Below, in pieces: positions 44,893 to 53,633 of a stretch of DNA of 64,000 bases (position 1 is the first letter of the stretch; each line of letters starts with the position of its first letter). The stretch is from Heliomicrobium gestii (lineage in GTDB: Bacteria; Bacillota; Desulfitobacteriia; Heliobacteriales; Heliobacteriaceae). The stretch is from positions 62,001 to 126,000 of the forward strand of contig NZ_WXEX01000005.1 in assembly GCF_009877435.1 (NCBI RefSeq), written 5' to 3'. Both the position numbers and the translations under genes were made by a program. Below the pieces are notes generated by a model. The model made no database searches and had not been told where the DNA came from. It was given only the letters and a program-made list of their open reading frames with translations.

Positions 44893-44920
44893 ATTATACC
44901 ATTTGAATGTTGACAGGCAA
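44893..44920 (-). promoter_or_regulatory. Sigma-A type promoter for the leucine-rich-repeat gene
   Basis: TTGCCT (44915-44920), 16-bp spacer, perfect TATAAT (44893-44898) on the minus strand. Transcription would start near 44886 and give a leader of about 155 nt. Confidence 0.7.
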
Positions 44921-44922
44921 AC

Positions 44923-44963
44923 AAAAAGGACGCCGCTTGCAAAAATCAAGCAGCGTCCTTTTA
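44923..44963 (-). terminator. Terminator after prs
   Basis: Long stem (AAAGGACGC.GCTTG paired with CAAGC.GCGTCCTTT) followed by T-rich sequence on both strands; it ends prs and immediately precedes the leucine-rich-repeat gene promoter. Confidence 0.8.
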
Positions 44964-45032
44964 TTCTTTTCCTTCGTCCCCTTCATACCCTTCGATCATG
45001 CGATCCAAGCGCCTGCTTCCTCTGGCGTCGCC

Positions 45033-45980
45033 TCAGTCGAAGAGCTTGCTGACCGAAAGGTCCTCATGGATGCGGATGATCGCCTCTCCCAGCAAGGGAG
45101 CGACAGACAGCACCTGGATCTTGTCGATCCGCTTCTCCGGCGGCAGGGGGATCGTGTTCGTCAGGATCATCTCTTTGATCGGCGAGTTTTGGATGCGTTC
45201 AATGGCCGGTCCGGACAAAACGGCGTGGGTGGCGCAGGTGTAAACCTCGCGGGCGCCCCGTTCCAACAGGGCTTTGGCGCCGTTGACGATGGTGCCCGCC
45301 GTGTCGATGATGTCATCGGTGATGACGACCGTCTTGCCTTCAATATCGCCGATGACGTTCATGACCTCCGACACGTTCGGCTCGGGGCGACGCTTGTCGA
45401 TGATGGCCAGGGACGCGCCGATGCGCTCGGCCAGGTCGCGCGCCCGGGTCACGCCGCCCAAGTCGGGCGAGACGACGACGATGTCTTGCAGCCCTTTGTT
45501 GAGGAAGTACTCGGCCAGGATGGGCACACCGGGCAGGTGATCGACAGGGATATCGAAGAAGCCCTGGATCTGGCCGGCATGGAGGTCCATGGTGACGACG
45601 CGGCGAGCGCCGGCGGCCGTCAGAATATTGGCCACCAGTTTCGCCGAAATCGGCGCGCGGGCACGCACCTTCCGGTCCTGCCGGGCGTACCCATAATAAG
45701 GTAGAACAGCGGTAATCCGCCGGGCCGAAGCGCGGCGCAGGGCGTCGACCATGATCAGCAGTTCCATGATGTTTTCGTTGACGGGATTGCAGGTCGGCTG
45801 GACGACGAAGACGTCGGCGCCGCGGACGCTTTCATCGATCTCCATTTGGATCTCGCCGTCGCTAAAGCTCTTGACTTTCGCCGCGCCCACCTGAACACCC
45901 AGGTATTCGGCGATCTCTTCCGCCAACGCCGGGTTGGCGTTTCCTGTAAAGATTTTTAACTTTTTATTGAAAAATGGCAT
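45033..45980 (-). CDS. prs: Ribose-phosphate pyrophosphokinase
   Basis: Prs makes PRPP from ribose-5-phosphate and ATP. The 315 residues have the class I features: [20 protein letters not shown], the flexible loop [21 protein letters not shown], the metal/PPi site [12 protein letters not shown] and the PRPP loop [20 protein letters not shown] precedes the ATG. It follows glmU by 43 bases in the spoVG-glmU-prs-ctc order. Confidence 0.97.
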   Translation of the reverse strand: MPFFNKKLKIFTGNANPALAEEIAEYLGVQVGAAKVKSFSDGEIQMEIDESVRGADVFVVQPTCNPVNENIMELLIMVDALRRASARRITAVLPYYGYARQDRKVRARAPISAKLVANILTAAGARRVVTMDLHAGQIQGFFDIPVDHLPGVPILAEYFLNKGLQDIVVVSPDLGGVTRARDLAERIGASLAIIDKRRPEPNVSEVMNVIGDIEGKTVVITDDIIDTAGTIVNGAKALLERGAREVYTCATHAVLSGPAIERIQNSPIKEMILTNTIPLPPEKRIDKIQVLSVAPLLGEAIIRIHEDLSVSKLFD

Positions 45981-46023
45981 GGGGGCACCTCCTGATGGTT
46001 TGCCGTTTTCAGCGCTGTGGTGT

Positions 46024-47400
46024 TCACTTCGATGCCTTTTGCTTGCGGCCGTGAAAGTCCTCTTTGATCTTCATGTGAGAACGTTCCACCGCCAGCGCGC
46101 CGGCGGGTACGTCTTTGGTGATGGTCGATCCCGCCCCGATCAGCGCCTGGGCGCCAACGGTGACCGGCGCCACCAGGTTGGTGTTGGAACCGATAAAAGC
46201 CCCGTCTTCAATGGTTGTCGTATGTTTGTTGTGGCCGTCATAGTTGCAGGTGATCGTGCCGGCGCCGATGTTGACGCCCTCGCCCACGGTGGCGTCACCG
46301 ACATAGCTGAGGTGGGGCACCTTGGATCCCTTGCCGATGACCGACTTCTTGATCTCCACGAAGTCACCCACCTTGACCTCCTCGGCTAGGCATGTCCCCG
46401 GACGGAGGTAGGCGAAGGGGCCGACAGCGCAATCGTCGCTGATCTGGCTGTCCAGGACGATGGAGTTTTGGATCGCTACATTGTTTCCAATCCGGCTGCC
46501 CCATATCCGCGTGGCCGGTCCCAACCGGCAGCCTTCGCCGATGACCGTCTCCCCTTCAATGATCGTCTGGGGGTAGATGATCGTATCAGGTCCGATGACC
46601 GCCTGGGCATGGAAAAAGACAGAACCCGGATCGATCAGGGTCACCCCGGCGTCCATCCACTTGCGGCGGAGACGATCCTGGAGGACCGCCTCCGCTTCGG
46701 CCAACTGGCTCCGCGAGTTGATTCCGAGGATCTCCCTCTCATCGGTGAGGGTGTGGGCGGCCACTCGCCCGCCCTGCCGGCGGAAGATGGCCAGCACATC
46801 GGTCAGGTAGTATTCACCCTGGGCGTTCGCCGGGGTGATCGCATCAAGGGCGGCAAAGAGGGCCGCCCGGTCAAAGCAGTAGGTTCCCGCGTTGATCTCC
46901 CGAATCGCTTTTTGGTTCTCGTCGGCGTCTTTTTCCTCGACAATGGCCGCCACATGGCCGGCATCATCCCGCAGGATTCGTCCGTACCCCTTCGGTTCGC
47001 CGATCACCGCCGTCAGCACAGTGCCCATGGCCCCCGTCTTTTCATGGGTTTCCCAAAGGGCGGCCAGGGTGGCGCCGGTCAACAGCGGCGTATCGCCGCA
47101 GAGGACCATCACCGTCTCCACCTCTTCGGAAACCTCGGGCCGGGCCATCATCACCGCGTGACCGGTGCCCAGTTGTTCCTGTTGCCAGGCGTAGCGCGCC
47201 CGGTCTCCCAGGCATTGCTGCACCGCTTCTCCGCCATGGCCGACGACGACGACCGGCTGCGCTACACCGCAGTCGGCAAGGGCGTCGAGGACATGACAAA
47301 TCATCGGTTGGCCGGCAACCGCATGAAGCACTTTTGGCTGGCGAGATTTCATACGGGTCCCTTTCCCCGCCGCCAGGACGACCGCCGTCCGCTTATGCAT
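46024..47400 (-). CDS. glmU: Bifunctional GlmU (N-acetylglucosamine-1-phosphate uridyltransferase / acetyltransferase)
   Basis: GlmU makes UDP-GlcNAc for cell-wall synthesis. The N-terminal uridyltransferase starts [21 protein letters not shown] and holds [16 protein letters not shown]. From about residue 250 a left-handed beta-helix of hexapeptide repeats forms the acetyltransferase ([18 protein letters not shown]). The ATG at 47400 begins [13 protein letters not shown] lies 12 bases upstream. 458 residues, normal length. Confidence 0.97.
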   Translation of the reverse strand: MHKRTAVVLAAGKGTRMKSRQPKVLHAVAGQPMICHVLDALADCGVAQPVVVVGHGGEAVQQCLGDRARYAWQQEQLGTGHAVMMARPEVSEEVETVMVLCGDTPLLTGATLAALWETHEKTGAMGTVLTAVIGEPKGYGRILRDDAGHVAAIVEEKDADENQKAIREINAGTYCFDRAALFAALDAITPANAQGEYYLTDVLAIFRRQGGRVAAHTLTDEREILGINSRSQLAEAEAVLQDRLRRKWMDAGVTLIDPGSVFFHAQAVIGPDTIIYPQTIIEGETVIGEGCRLGPATRIWGSRIGNNVAIQNSIVLDSQISDDCAVGPFAYLRPGTCLAEEVKVGDFVEIKKSVIGKGSKVPHLSYVGDATVGEGVNIGAGTITCNYDGHNKHTTTIEDGAFIGSNTNLVAPVTVGAQALIGAGSTITKDVPAGALAVERSHMKIKEDFHGRKQKASK

Positions 47401-47552
47401 TGATTGATTGCGCCTCCTGTTATGGCTTGCGTCTCTACCATTCCATGCTCTCACAAGAATATGCGAAAGCCGAAAGTCCCCGTCTACTATTCCACATCGA
47501 TGGCCTGTTTCCTTTCATGTCACTTAAAAATCTTGTCGACGAGGTGAACAAC

Positions 47553-48911
47553 GTGGACCTGCTCGTCCTCCACCCCAACCGGTTGTCGGCGCGGCGTCTG
47601 GCCGACGCGTTAGGTTGCAAACAGGCCATCGAATGCCCGGTCCCGCCGCCAGAGGGATTGATCCGCTTCGGCGCCGCCAGCGGGGTGGAGGGACGCCGGT
47701 TCACCGTCAACCCGCGGTCCGCCATCGCCAACCTGCGCGACCCGACAGCGCTCTATCGCCTACACCGGCTCCCCTACGGCACGCGGAAAGGGATCGGGCG
47801 CACCCTTACCCTCCATGTCGTCGACGGCCAGGTGATCGCCCTGCAGTCCAAGGACACCTTCTCGAAAATGGAACGCCAAAAAAGCCTGGCCCTGGCCTTG
47901 CGGGCGCTCTACCTGGCCGGCGCCGATTTCGGCGCCGTCGACCTGGCCGTCCCCGTGCGCGGCGCCCCACGGGTGACCAAGGTGACGACGGCGCCGCTGC
48001 TCACAGTTGAGTTGGCGTCCGCCTACGGCCGCGCGATCGTCCCCTTGATCGAGCGAAAGCGCCGCGGCGCCGGTCAAGGGGGGAGCGCCGGCGGGTCCTC
48101 TGCCGGCGAGGCGATGGCTGTCGGGGGAGACGGCTCGCCCCCCGGCGCTTCGGCGCCCCTGACGCTGGGCGCCGATCCGGAATTCATGTTCAAGCACACC
48201 CAAACAGGCAAACTGGTTCCCGCCAACCGGTTTTTTCCGACTGAGGGCCCCATCGGCTGTGACCGGCGCAAAGCCATCGCCGAGATTCGACCGGATCCGC
48301 AGACAGAGGCGCGCGACCTGACCCAGTCGATCGGCTCGCTGCTCGCCGGCGCGGCGAAAAAGGTGCGCAAAAAGCCGGTGCGCATGCTGGCCGGCGCCAT
48401 GCCCTTTTCCCAATTTCCCATCGGCGGTCACATCCACTTCGGCGGCCTTTCGCTCACCTTCCCGTTGCTGCGGGCCTTGGACAATTACCTGCTGATCCCG
48501 CTCTTTCTCGTCGAGCGCGGCGATGCGGCGATCCGGCGGCGCAAGTATTACGGCTATATCGGCGACGTGCGCCTGAAAGCGCCCGGCCGTTTCGAATACC
48601 GCTCCCCTTCCAGTTGGCTCGTCTCGCCGGCGATCACCCTGTCCACGTTGAGCCTGGCCAAACTGATCGGCGAACAGGCGGCGCGGCTGCCGCGCAACCT
48701 CTTTGCCGACCGCGCCGCCTGCCGGGCCTTTTACGAAGGCGACAAGGATTACTTCCGGCGGCGCATCGTCGCGCTCCGCCGGGACCTGGAGTCGCTTCCC
48801 GGCTATGAGGCGGTGGCCGGCGACATCCTGCCGCTGTGGCGGTTGATCGAGGAAGGCCGTGAGTGGGACGACGAGGTCGATCTGCGCCAGGTCTGGCGGA
48901 TCGAACCGTAA
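47553..48911 (+). CDS. Putative COOH-NH2 ligase (phage-type amidoligase 2 family)
   Basis: 452 residues with GTG start at 47553 (GAGGTG 6 bases upstream). The N-terminal 180 residues are a separate domain (MDLLVLHPNRLSARRLADALG...). A Gly/Ser/Ala-rich linker near 175-210 leads to an ATP-grasp-related ligase domain containing LGADPEFMFKH, CDRRKAIAEIRPDPQ, FPIGGHIHFGG and RFEYRSPSSWLVSP, motifs I associate with amidoligase type 2 proteins. The family is predicted to make amide bonds on peptides or cell-wall material. It is divergent from glmU, whose start lies 153 bases away. Confidence 0.8.
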   Translation: MDLLVLHPNRLSARRLADALGCKQAIECPVPPPEGLIRFGAASGVEGRRFTVNPRSAIANLRDPTALYRLHRLPYGTRKGIGRTLTLHVVDGQVIALQSKDTFSKMERQKSLALALRALYLAGADFGAVDLAVPVRGAPRVTKVTTAPLLTVELASAYGRAIVPLIERKRRGAGQGGSAGGSSAGEAMAVGGDGSPPGASAPLTLGADPEFMFKHTQTGKLVPANRFFPTEGPIGCDRRKAIAEIRPDPQTEARDLTQSIGSLLAGAAKKVRKKPVRMLAGAMPFSQFPIGGHIHFGGLSLTFPLLRALDNYLLIPLFLVERGDAAIRRRKYYGYIGDVRLKAPGRFEYRSPSSWLVSPAITLSTLSLAKLIGEQAARLPRNLFADRAACRAFYEGDKDYFRRRIVALRRDLESLPGYEAVAGDILPLWRLIEEGREWDDEVDLRQVWRIEP

Positions 48912-48956
48912 CCTCGCCAGCCGCCACCGCAGCGCGCCGCCAAGAATCCGGGCATG

Positions 48957-48986
48957 AAAAAAGAGATGCACTTGGCATCTCTTTTG
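48957..48986. terminator. Bidirectional terminator between amidoligase and spoVG genes
   Basis: A perfect 11-bp stem (AAAAGAGATGC, 5-nt loop) with A/T runs on both sides, between the convergent genes. Confidence 0.8.
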
Positions 48987-49022
48987 CTTATGTGGCCATG
49001 CGTATATATTCAAGAAAAAAAA

Positions 49023-49292
49023 TTATGCAATCGCACTGGCAACGGCGTCTTGATAGGCGTTTAGCACGGCAACGGAAATCTGTTCGCGCGCTTTCGCCGA
49101 GATCGGGTGGGCAATGTCGCGGTATTCCCCTTCCGGCGTCCGCCGGCTTGGCATGGCGACAAAAAGCCCCTTTTGTCCTTCAACCACTTTTACGTCATGG
49201 ACGACAAAGGCGTTGTCGAAGGTGACGGAGACAATCGCTTTCATTTTACCTTCCAAGTTTACTTTTCTGACACGGACATCGGTGATAGTCAT
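49023..49292 (-). CDS. spoVG: Septation/sporulation regulator SpoVG
   Basis: SpoVG is a small nucleic-acid-binding regulator of division and sporulation. The 89 residues start [50 protein letters not shown] in the family pattern, then [18 protein letters not shown] sigma-H-like promoter precedes it. It heads the conserved spoVG-glmU-prs order, here interrupted by the amidoligase gene. Confidence 0.97.
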   Translation of the reverse strand: MTITDVRVRKVNLEGKMKAIVSVTFDNAFVVHDVKVVEGQKGLFVAMPSRRTPEGEYRDIAHPISAKAREQISVAVLNAYQDAVASAIA

Positions 49293-49338
49293 GCTCTCAC
49301 CACCTTCCCTAGCACAACCATGGCTATTCCATTTTATT

Positions 49339-49365
49339 ATTCGACCCCTGACAGTTAATACCTTC
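49339..49365 (-). promoter_or_regulatory. Sigma-H-like promoter of spoVG
   Basis: GAAGGTATT (49357-49365) resembles the -35 RnAGGAwWW, followed by an 11-bp spacer and GTCGAAT (49339-49345), a full match to -10 RnnGAAT. Bacillus spoVG is a classic sigma-H gene, which supports the call. Confidence 0.6.
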
Positions 49366-49489
49366 TGCCCATGGAAAACTTTTTTTAATATTTTGTTCCT
49401 CTTTTGTTGAATGGCAATTTGGGGCGCCTCCGGCGCCGGTTTTGCCGCGATCGCCCTTTTGCAACGCCCGATTTTGCCGTTATCGGCCG

Positions 49490-50722
49490 TTACACATCGA
49501 CGATGCCAAAGCCGCGCGCCACCAGTTGAGCTTTCAATTGCTCGATATGGGCCTGATCCCTCGTCTCCAGCGCGATGATCACCTCGGCCTGGCTGAGGGA
49601 CAAGCCGGGGCGCAGGCGGTCATGGATGACAGAGATGATGTTGGCGCCGCCCTGGGCCACCTCGGAGAGGAGTCGCTGCAGCGCGCCGGGATGATCGGGC
49701 AGGGTGGTGCGAAACTCCCAGCGGCGTCCGCTCTCGACGAGGCCGTGTTCGATGATGCGAGCGATGGCGGAGATGTCGATGTTGCCGCCGGACAGCAGCG
49801 CGGCCCAGCGCTCCCCTCTCTGACCGGCCCGTTCCTCCAGGAGGGCGGCCAGCCCGACAACGCCCGAACCCTCGACGACCAGCTTCGCGCGCTCCAGCAA
49901 CAGGGTGACCGCCTTGGCGATGGATTCGTCATTGACGGTGACGACCTCGTCGACCAGTCGTTCGATGAGGCCAAAGGTGACGTCACCCGGACAGGCCACG
50001 GCGATGCCATCGGCAATGGTGGCCTTGCAGGCGACGACGGTGTGGGTGTGCAATTCCTTCGACAGGGCCATGGCGGGCGCCGATTCGGCCTGGACGCCGA
50101 CGATGCGCACCTGGGGCGCCAGGCTCTTGACGGCCAGCGCCAGACCGCCGGCCAGGCCGCCGCCGCCGATGGGAAGCACGATGCCGTCGAAGGCGCCGAT
50201 CGGATCCATCTGTTCCAACATCTCCAGGCCCAATGTCCCCTGGCCGGCGATCACCAGAGGGTCATCAAAGGCGTGGATGAAGACGGCGCCGGTCCGGTCT
50301 CTCCATTCCTGGGCATGTTTGTAGGCTTCATCGTAAAAGTCGCCGTAGAGGATCACCTGGGCGCCATAGTCGCGAGTGGCTTCCACCTTGGCCAGGGGCG
50401 CCCCTTTGGGCATGACAATCGTCGCCCGTACGCCGAGCAGGGAGGCGCCCAGGGCCACCCCCTGGGCATGGTTGCCTGCCGATGCCGCGATGACGCCGCG
50501 CTTGCGTTCTGCTTCTGTCAAGCTGAGGATCTTGTTCATGGCCCCACGGATCTTGAAAGAGCCTGTTCGCTGCAAATTCTCGCACTTCAGCCAAACGTCG
50601 CGCCCGCTGAGTTGGCTGAAGGTGACTGACCGCTCAAAAGGGGTGCGGTGCAGCTTGCCTTCGAGGCGACCGGCGGCGACACGGATGTCCTCCAGCGAGA
50701 GTTGCGCTTCCGGCGGCGTCAT
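49490..50722 (-). CDS. ilvA: Threonine dehydratase (serine/threonine ammonia-lyase with ACT domain)
   Basis: A PLP enzyme that converts threonine to 2-oxobutanoate for isoleucine synthesis or catabolism. The PLP lysine is in [12 protein letters not shown] near residue 62, the phosphate loop in [12 protein letters not shown] near residue 190, and a single C-terminal ACT-like domain in [21 protein letters not shown]. At 410 residues with one ACT domain it fits the TdcB/short IlvA class. It is 150 bases downstream of a ferritin-like gene, not in an ilv operon. Confidence 0.93.
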   Translation of the reverse strand: MTPPEAQLSLEDIRVAAGRLEGKLHRTPFERSVTFSQLSGRDVWLKCENLQRTGSFKIRGAMNKILSLTEAERKRGVIAASAGNHAQGVALGASLLGVRATIVMPKGAPLAKVEATRDYGAQVILYGDFYDEAYKHAQEWRDRTGAVFIHAFDDPLVIAGQGTLGLEMLEQMDPIGAFDGIVLPIGGGGLAGGLALAVKSLAPQVRIVGVQAESAPAMALSKELHTHTVVACKATIADGIAVACPGDVTFGLIERLVDEVVTVNDESIAKAVTLLLERAKLVVEGSGVVGLAALLEERAGQRGERWAALLSGGNIDISAIARIIEHGLVESGRRWEFRTTLPDHPGALQRLLSEVAQGGANIISVIHDRLRPGLSLSQAEVIIALETRDQAHIEQLKAQLVARGFGIVDV

Positions 50723-50775
50723 CGACCGCTCCCCCTTTTTCCGTCTTCTATAAGCATCCTATCTTCCGCTATGCT

Positions 50776-50826
50776 TTCCGGCATCGCTTGCCGGTTATGC
50801 ATGATCTCCGGCAAGCGATGCCGGAA
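50776..50826. repeat. Perfect 19-bp inverted repeat upstream of ilvA
   Basis: Arms TTCCGGCATCGCTTGCCGG (50776-50794) and its exact complement (50808-50826) flank a 13-nt loop. Each arm is itself a smaller hairpin (CCGGCA..TGCCGG). There is no T-run on the minus strand, so it is not a normal terminator for the ferritin-like gene; a cruciform, an operator or an RNA processing element is possible. Confidence 0.8.
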
Positions 50827-50873
50827 AAAGGCAAGGCCCCCACCGCCGCTTCCCCGGCGATAGAGGCCTATCA

Positions 50874-51140
50874 TCAATCTTCCGGCGGGCCGGTAGGGGC
50901 CGATGGATTGGACAGGAGGGCAAACTTGCGTTTTCCCCGCGTCAAGTCCTTGGGCACCAGGTTTTTCAACTGGCCCAGCAGGCGATTTTTGTGGTCCATC
51001 TCCTGTCCGGCCAGGTCGTAGAACAGCTCGGCTGCATCGGTCAAGCCGTCTTTTTTCGCTTCGTCAGCAAATTTGCGGTAGTTGTAGTAGGCCGCCTGCT
51101 CATAGACGAGGGCTTTCAGGATGTTTTCCTTCGTGCGCAC
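50874..51140 (-). CDS. Small ferritin-like protein
   Basis: 88 residues, two predicted helices. The spacing of acidic and His residues (YEQAAYYNYRKFADEAKK ... AELFYDLAGQEMDHKNRLL) resembles the ExxY and ExxxH motifs of rubrerythrin-like diiron proteins, but only about half of a four-helix bundle is present. It would have to dimerise to make a metal site. GTG start with AAGGAGG 11 bases upstream. Peroxide defence or a coat-associated role are possibilities; neither is shown. Confidence 0.7.
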   Translation of the reverse strand: MRTKENILKALVYEQAAYYNYRKFADEAKKDGLTDAAELFYDLAGQEMDHKNRLLGQLKNLVPKDLTRGKRKFALLSNPSAPTGPPED

Positions 51141-51205
51141 GGCGACTTTCGCCTCCTTGTCAGGGGAATGAGGCCACCTCCCGTTTCGAATCTGGGCCCC
51201 CGTAA

Positions 51206-51231
51206 ACGAAAAAGCAGGGGATGTTCCCTGC
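51206..51231 (-). terminator. Terminator after the 190-aa protein gene
   Basis: 6-bp stem (GCAGGG/CCCTGC) followed on the minus strand by TTTTTCG, 45 bases past the stop. Confidence 0.6.
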
Positions 51232-51275
51232 CCTCAGCGCCGGTCGGGGCCGGACAAAAGCGGCACTGCCGTCCA

Positions 51276-51848
51276 CTAGCATTCTTTTTCCAGGAGATCG
51301 AGTTCCCCGACCACGATGACATCGGTAAAGCGGGTCAGTTTGACGATCAGGTCGGCGAAGACGAGCACATCGGCAGGGGTGCCTTTCTTCCCGTTGATGA
51401 TGCACTCGTCGTTGCGGTGGAGGATGACGTCAAAGCGGACATTGCGCACGAGCACCTCTGCGTCTTCCACCTCTTCGGCCAGTTCCGCCGGTGTCAGGGA
51501 CGGGCAGAATTCGTGGAGTTGGATGATCTTCGTGAAAGTGCCCGGAACGACGCGAACAGCCCGGTTGCCTGAAGCGTCCTTGACGAGGAAGACGAGGTCA
51601 AACTTCAGGGTGATCGTCACGTTGCCTGTCAGGTTGACGGTCACATCTTCTTTGCGGTTAAAGTCGAAGATGATGTTTTCAATGGCCACGATGGGGTCGC
51701 AGTCGATGTTTTCGAGGCAGATGCGGAAAGGGATAATCCGGCTGGGATTGGCGGGATCGGTCGCGAAAAAGATCGGCTCATCGCGCTGAACATTTTTCGC
51801 CACCACGACTTGCGCAAACAGTTCGATGGTGCCGTTTTTGGAGTCCAT
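51276..51848 (-). CDS. Uncharacterised beta-rich protein, possibly spore-associated
   Basis: I do not recognise the family with confidence. The 190 residues (MDSKNGTIELFAQVVVAKNVQ...) are soluble, acidic and alternate short hydrophobic strands with charged turns, for example VTVNLTGNVTITLKFDLVFLV. They lack a signal peptide or membrane segment and end in cysteine. The strand pattern recalls SPOCS/DUF3794-like spore coat proteins, a weak impression only. AAGGAGG lies 7 bases before the ATG. The next upstream gene may be a distant relative. Confidence 0.65.
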   Translation of the reverse strand: MDSKNGTIELFAQVVVAKNVQRDEPIFFATDPANPSRIIPFRICLENIDCDPIVAIENIIFDFNRKEDVTVNLTGNVTITLKFDLVFLVKDASGNRAVRVVPGTFTKIIQLHEFCPSLTPAELAEEVEDAEVLVRNVRFDVILHRNDECIINGKKGTPADVLVFADLIVKLTRFTDVIVVGELDLLEKEC

Positions 51849-52059
51849 GAAGCATCCTCCTTTTTCTTGTTTGCCTCCAGGGAGCCTTTTCCCGGCCCAA
51901 GCCGGCTCGCCACATAGTATGTTGAAACCAGGAATTGGGTGAACCGCTGCCGCTCTTTTTTTGCCGGGCATGGTGTTTTTTTCTACCCCATTGTATGTGG
52001 CTGAGGTCTTTTTGGTGAGGATGGGGGGCATAGGCAGGCGGAACTGGGGTCAAGCCCGG

Positions 52060-52641
52060 TCACACCATGGAAGCGCCGAGCCCCACCTCGCGACACTCGT
52101 AGAGCTTGAGGCTGAGCGGTCCCACGGCGAAGAGGCGGATCGCCAGATCGCCGCCCCGGCGCTGCCAGCCTTGAACGTGGCAGCGGATCGGCCCCACGCG
52201 CACGTGGCCGTTCCAGAGCGCCGGTTCGGCTACTATCTCCCGATCGGCGAGCAGATCGCGCCAGGGGCGCTCCCAGCGGCAGCGGTGGTTGACCGGGATG
52301 AGGGAGTACCGGCCGCGCCGCGTCCGCGTCAGGATCGAAAGGGCGATGGTCAGATCGACGCAGACCCGGTCCCGTTCAAAGCGCCAGGTCGAACCGCGAT
52401 ACTCCGCCTGGACAGTCGGGATTTGGGAGGGGCTGCCAAGGCAGCCCGGGTTGCCCGCGCCGTCGTCGTCCGCCTTCGACACCGCCCCATCAGGCTCAGC
52501 CTCCAGCGGAATCGTGAGGATCGCCGGCTGGTCCCGCTCTCCGGAAACCGAAAAAACCAGCGGCTCCTCCAGCGCCTCATACCGTCCCGACAGGACCTGC
52601 ATTCGCGCTGGAATCACCCTGGTTTTTTCTCTCGCTTCCAT
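52060..52641 (-). CDS. Uncharacterised protein
   Basis: About 193 residues from the ATG at 52641 (MEAREKTRVIPARMQVL), but the start is uncertain; GTG codons up to 6 codons earlier and an ATG at 52716 are in frame. The protein is Arg/Trp-rich and beta-like (VDLTIALSILTRTRRGRYSLIPV) and lacks signal or membrane segments. Codon positions are strongly GC3-biased like its neighbours, supporting expression. Similar length and strand rhythm to the next gene suggest a divergent pair. Confidence 0.55.
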   Translation of the reverse strand: MEAREKTRVIPARMQVLSGRYEALEEPLVFSVSGERDQPAILTIPLEAEPDGAVSKADDDGAGNPGCLGSPSQIPTVQAEYRGSTWRFERDRVCVDLTIALSILTRTRRGRYSLIPVNHRCRWERPWRDLLADREIVAEPALWNGHVRVGPIRCHVQGWQRRGGDLAIRLFAVGPLSLKLYECREVGLGASMV

Positions 52642-52760
52642 ATGCAATTTCACCACCCTGTCCGGTTCTACCCCAATATATGCACCGGCAGGGAGAAAGG
52701 GTCCCCAAGCGACCATGAAAAGGTCATGGGCAACAGACGTTCCGACATCGGAAAAAGGCC

Positions 52761-53612
52761 TCAACCCGGCAACCCTGTCAGGCAGCGCCGCACCAGTTCC
52801 AGATCGGACGGTTTGTCCACATCGATGGCCAGTTCGGGACTGGTCGACAGGACACAGTGGCCGCGCAACCGGAACAACTCCGATACCCTGGCTTCCACCT
52901 GGGCGATGGTCAACTGGCGAAGAAGAAAACGGATCACAAAAGACCCGCCCAAGAGCCGGCTTAAGGCCAGGGGACTTTTGCGGAGGCGGACAAACTGCCG
53001 GGCCCGGGCCACGGCGCCGGGAATGACGGCAGGCCGGACAAGAAAGAGGTTTCCGCCCGTCACCCACCCCTCTCGCAGGCGCACGTAGGTGCGACGGACA
53101 CCGGGATAGCGGCGCTGACAATCCTCCCGGCGGACGACGGGGTAAAAAACATCACCCTCGATAGGGCGGCAGGCGTCGAGAAAGGCCTCCACCGTTTGCG
53201 CCGTCAGCAGCGGCAAGTCACCGGTGACGATCAGCAGCCGATCGGCCGCCGCAGGGGATTGCGCTCCCGCGGCCTTCTCGACAGGAGGGGCCTGCTGAGA
53301 GGGACCCCCATATTCCGCCGTCTGTTGGCTGTCCACCAAAAGGGCGAGCGCCCGCAAGCCTCGTTGCAGGCTGTCGATGGGATCTTCGCCGCCGGCGACG
53401 ACGCTCACCCGTTTGTCCCCGGAATAATAGCTGCTCAGCGCCTCCGGTCCAACGATGACGATGCGATCGATCGCGCGGCAATGGCGCAGGGCCTGAACCA
53501 CGTAATCGACCATGGGACGACGCCCGATGGGGATGAGGGCTTCCATGGACACGCCATGGCAGGAACGGAGCCGCCCGTTGTTCACACCCGCCGCCAGAAC
53601 CAAGGCATCCAT
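52761..53612 (-). CDS. MobA/GlmU-like NTP transferase
   Basis: 283-residue nucleotidyltransferase of the GT-A fold. The N-terminal nucleotide loop (LVLAAGVNNGRL) is followed by SMEALIPIGRRPMVDYVVQAL, a metal site in LLIVTGDLPLLT near residue 130, and a C-terminal AIDVDKPSDLELV typical of such enzymes. A Gln/Pro-rich insert interrupts residues 95-120. It lies directly downstream of the GntR gene in the ispE block, where Bacillus has purR-yabJ. The sugar or cofactor it activates is unknown. Confidence 0.82.
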   Translation of the reverse strand: MDALVLAAGVNNGRLRSCHGVSMEALIPIGRRPMVDYVVQALRHCRAIDRIVIVGPEALSSYYSGDKRVSVVAGGEDPIDSLQRGLRALALLVDSQQTAEYGGPSQQAPPVEKAAGAQSPAAADRLLIVTGDLPLLTAQTVEAFLDACRPIEGDVFYPVVRREDCQRRYPGVRRTYVRLREGWVTGGNLFLVRPAVIPGAVARARQFVRLRKSPLALSRLLGGSFVIRFLLRQLTIAQVEARVSELFRLRGHCVLSTSPELAIDVDKPSDLELVRRCLTGLPG

Positions 53613-53633
53613 GCCGCTCCCACCTCCCGGCGG

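Noticed and set aside
52642-53121. A 5' extension of the 193-aa protein overlapping the NTP transferase gene
   Set aside because: The upstream in-frame sequence is Cys/Pro/Arg-rich noise and lies inside an identified gene.
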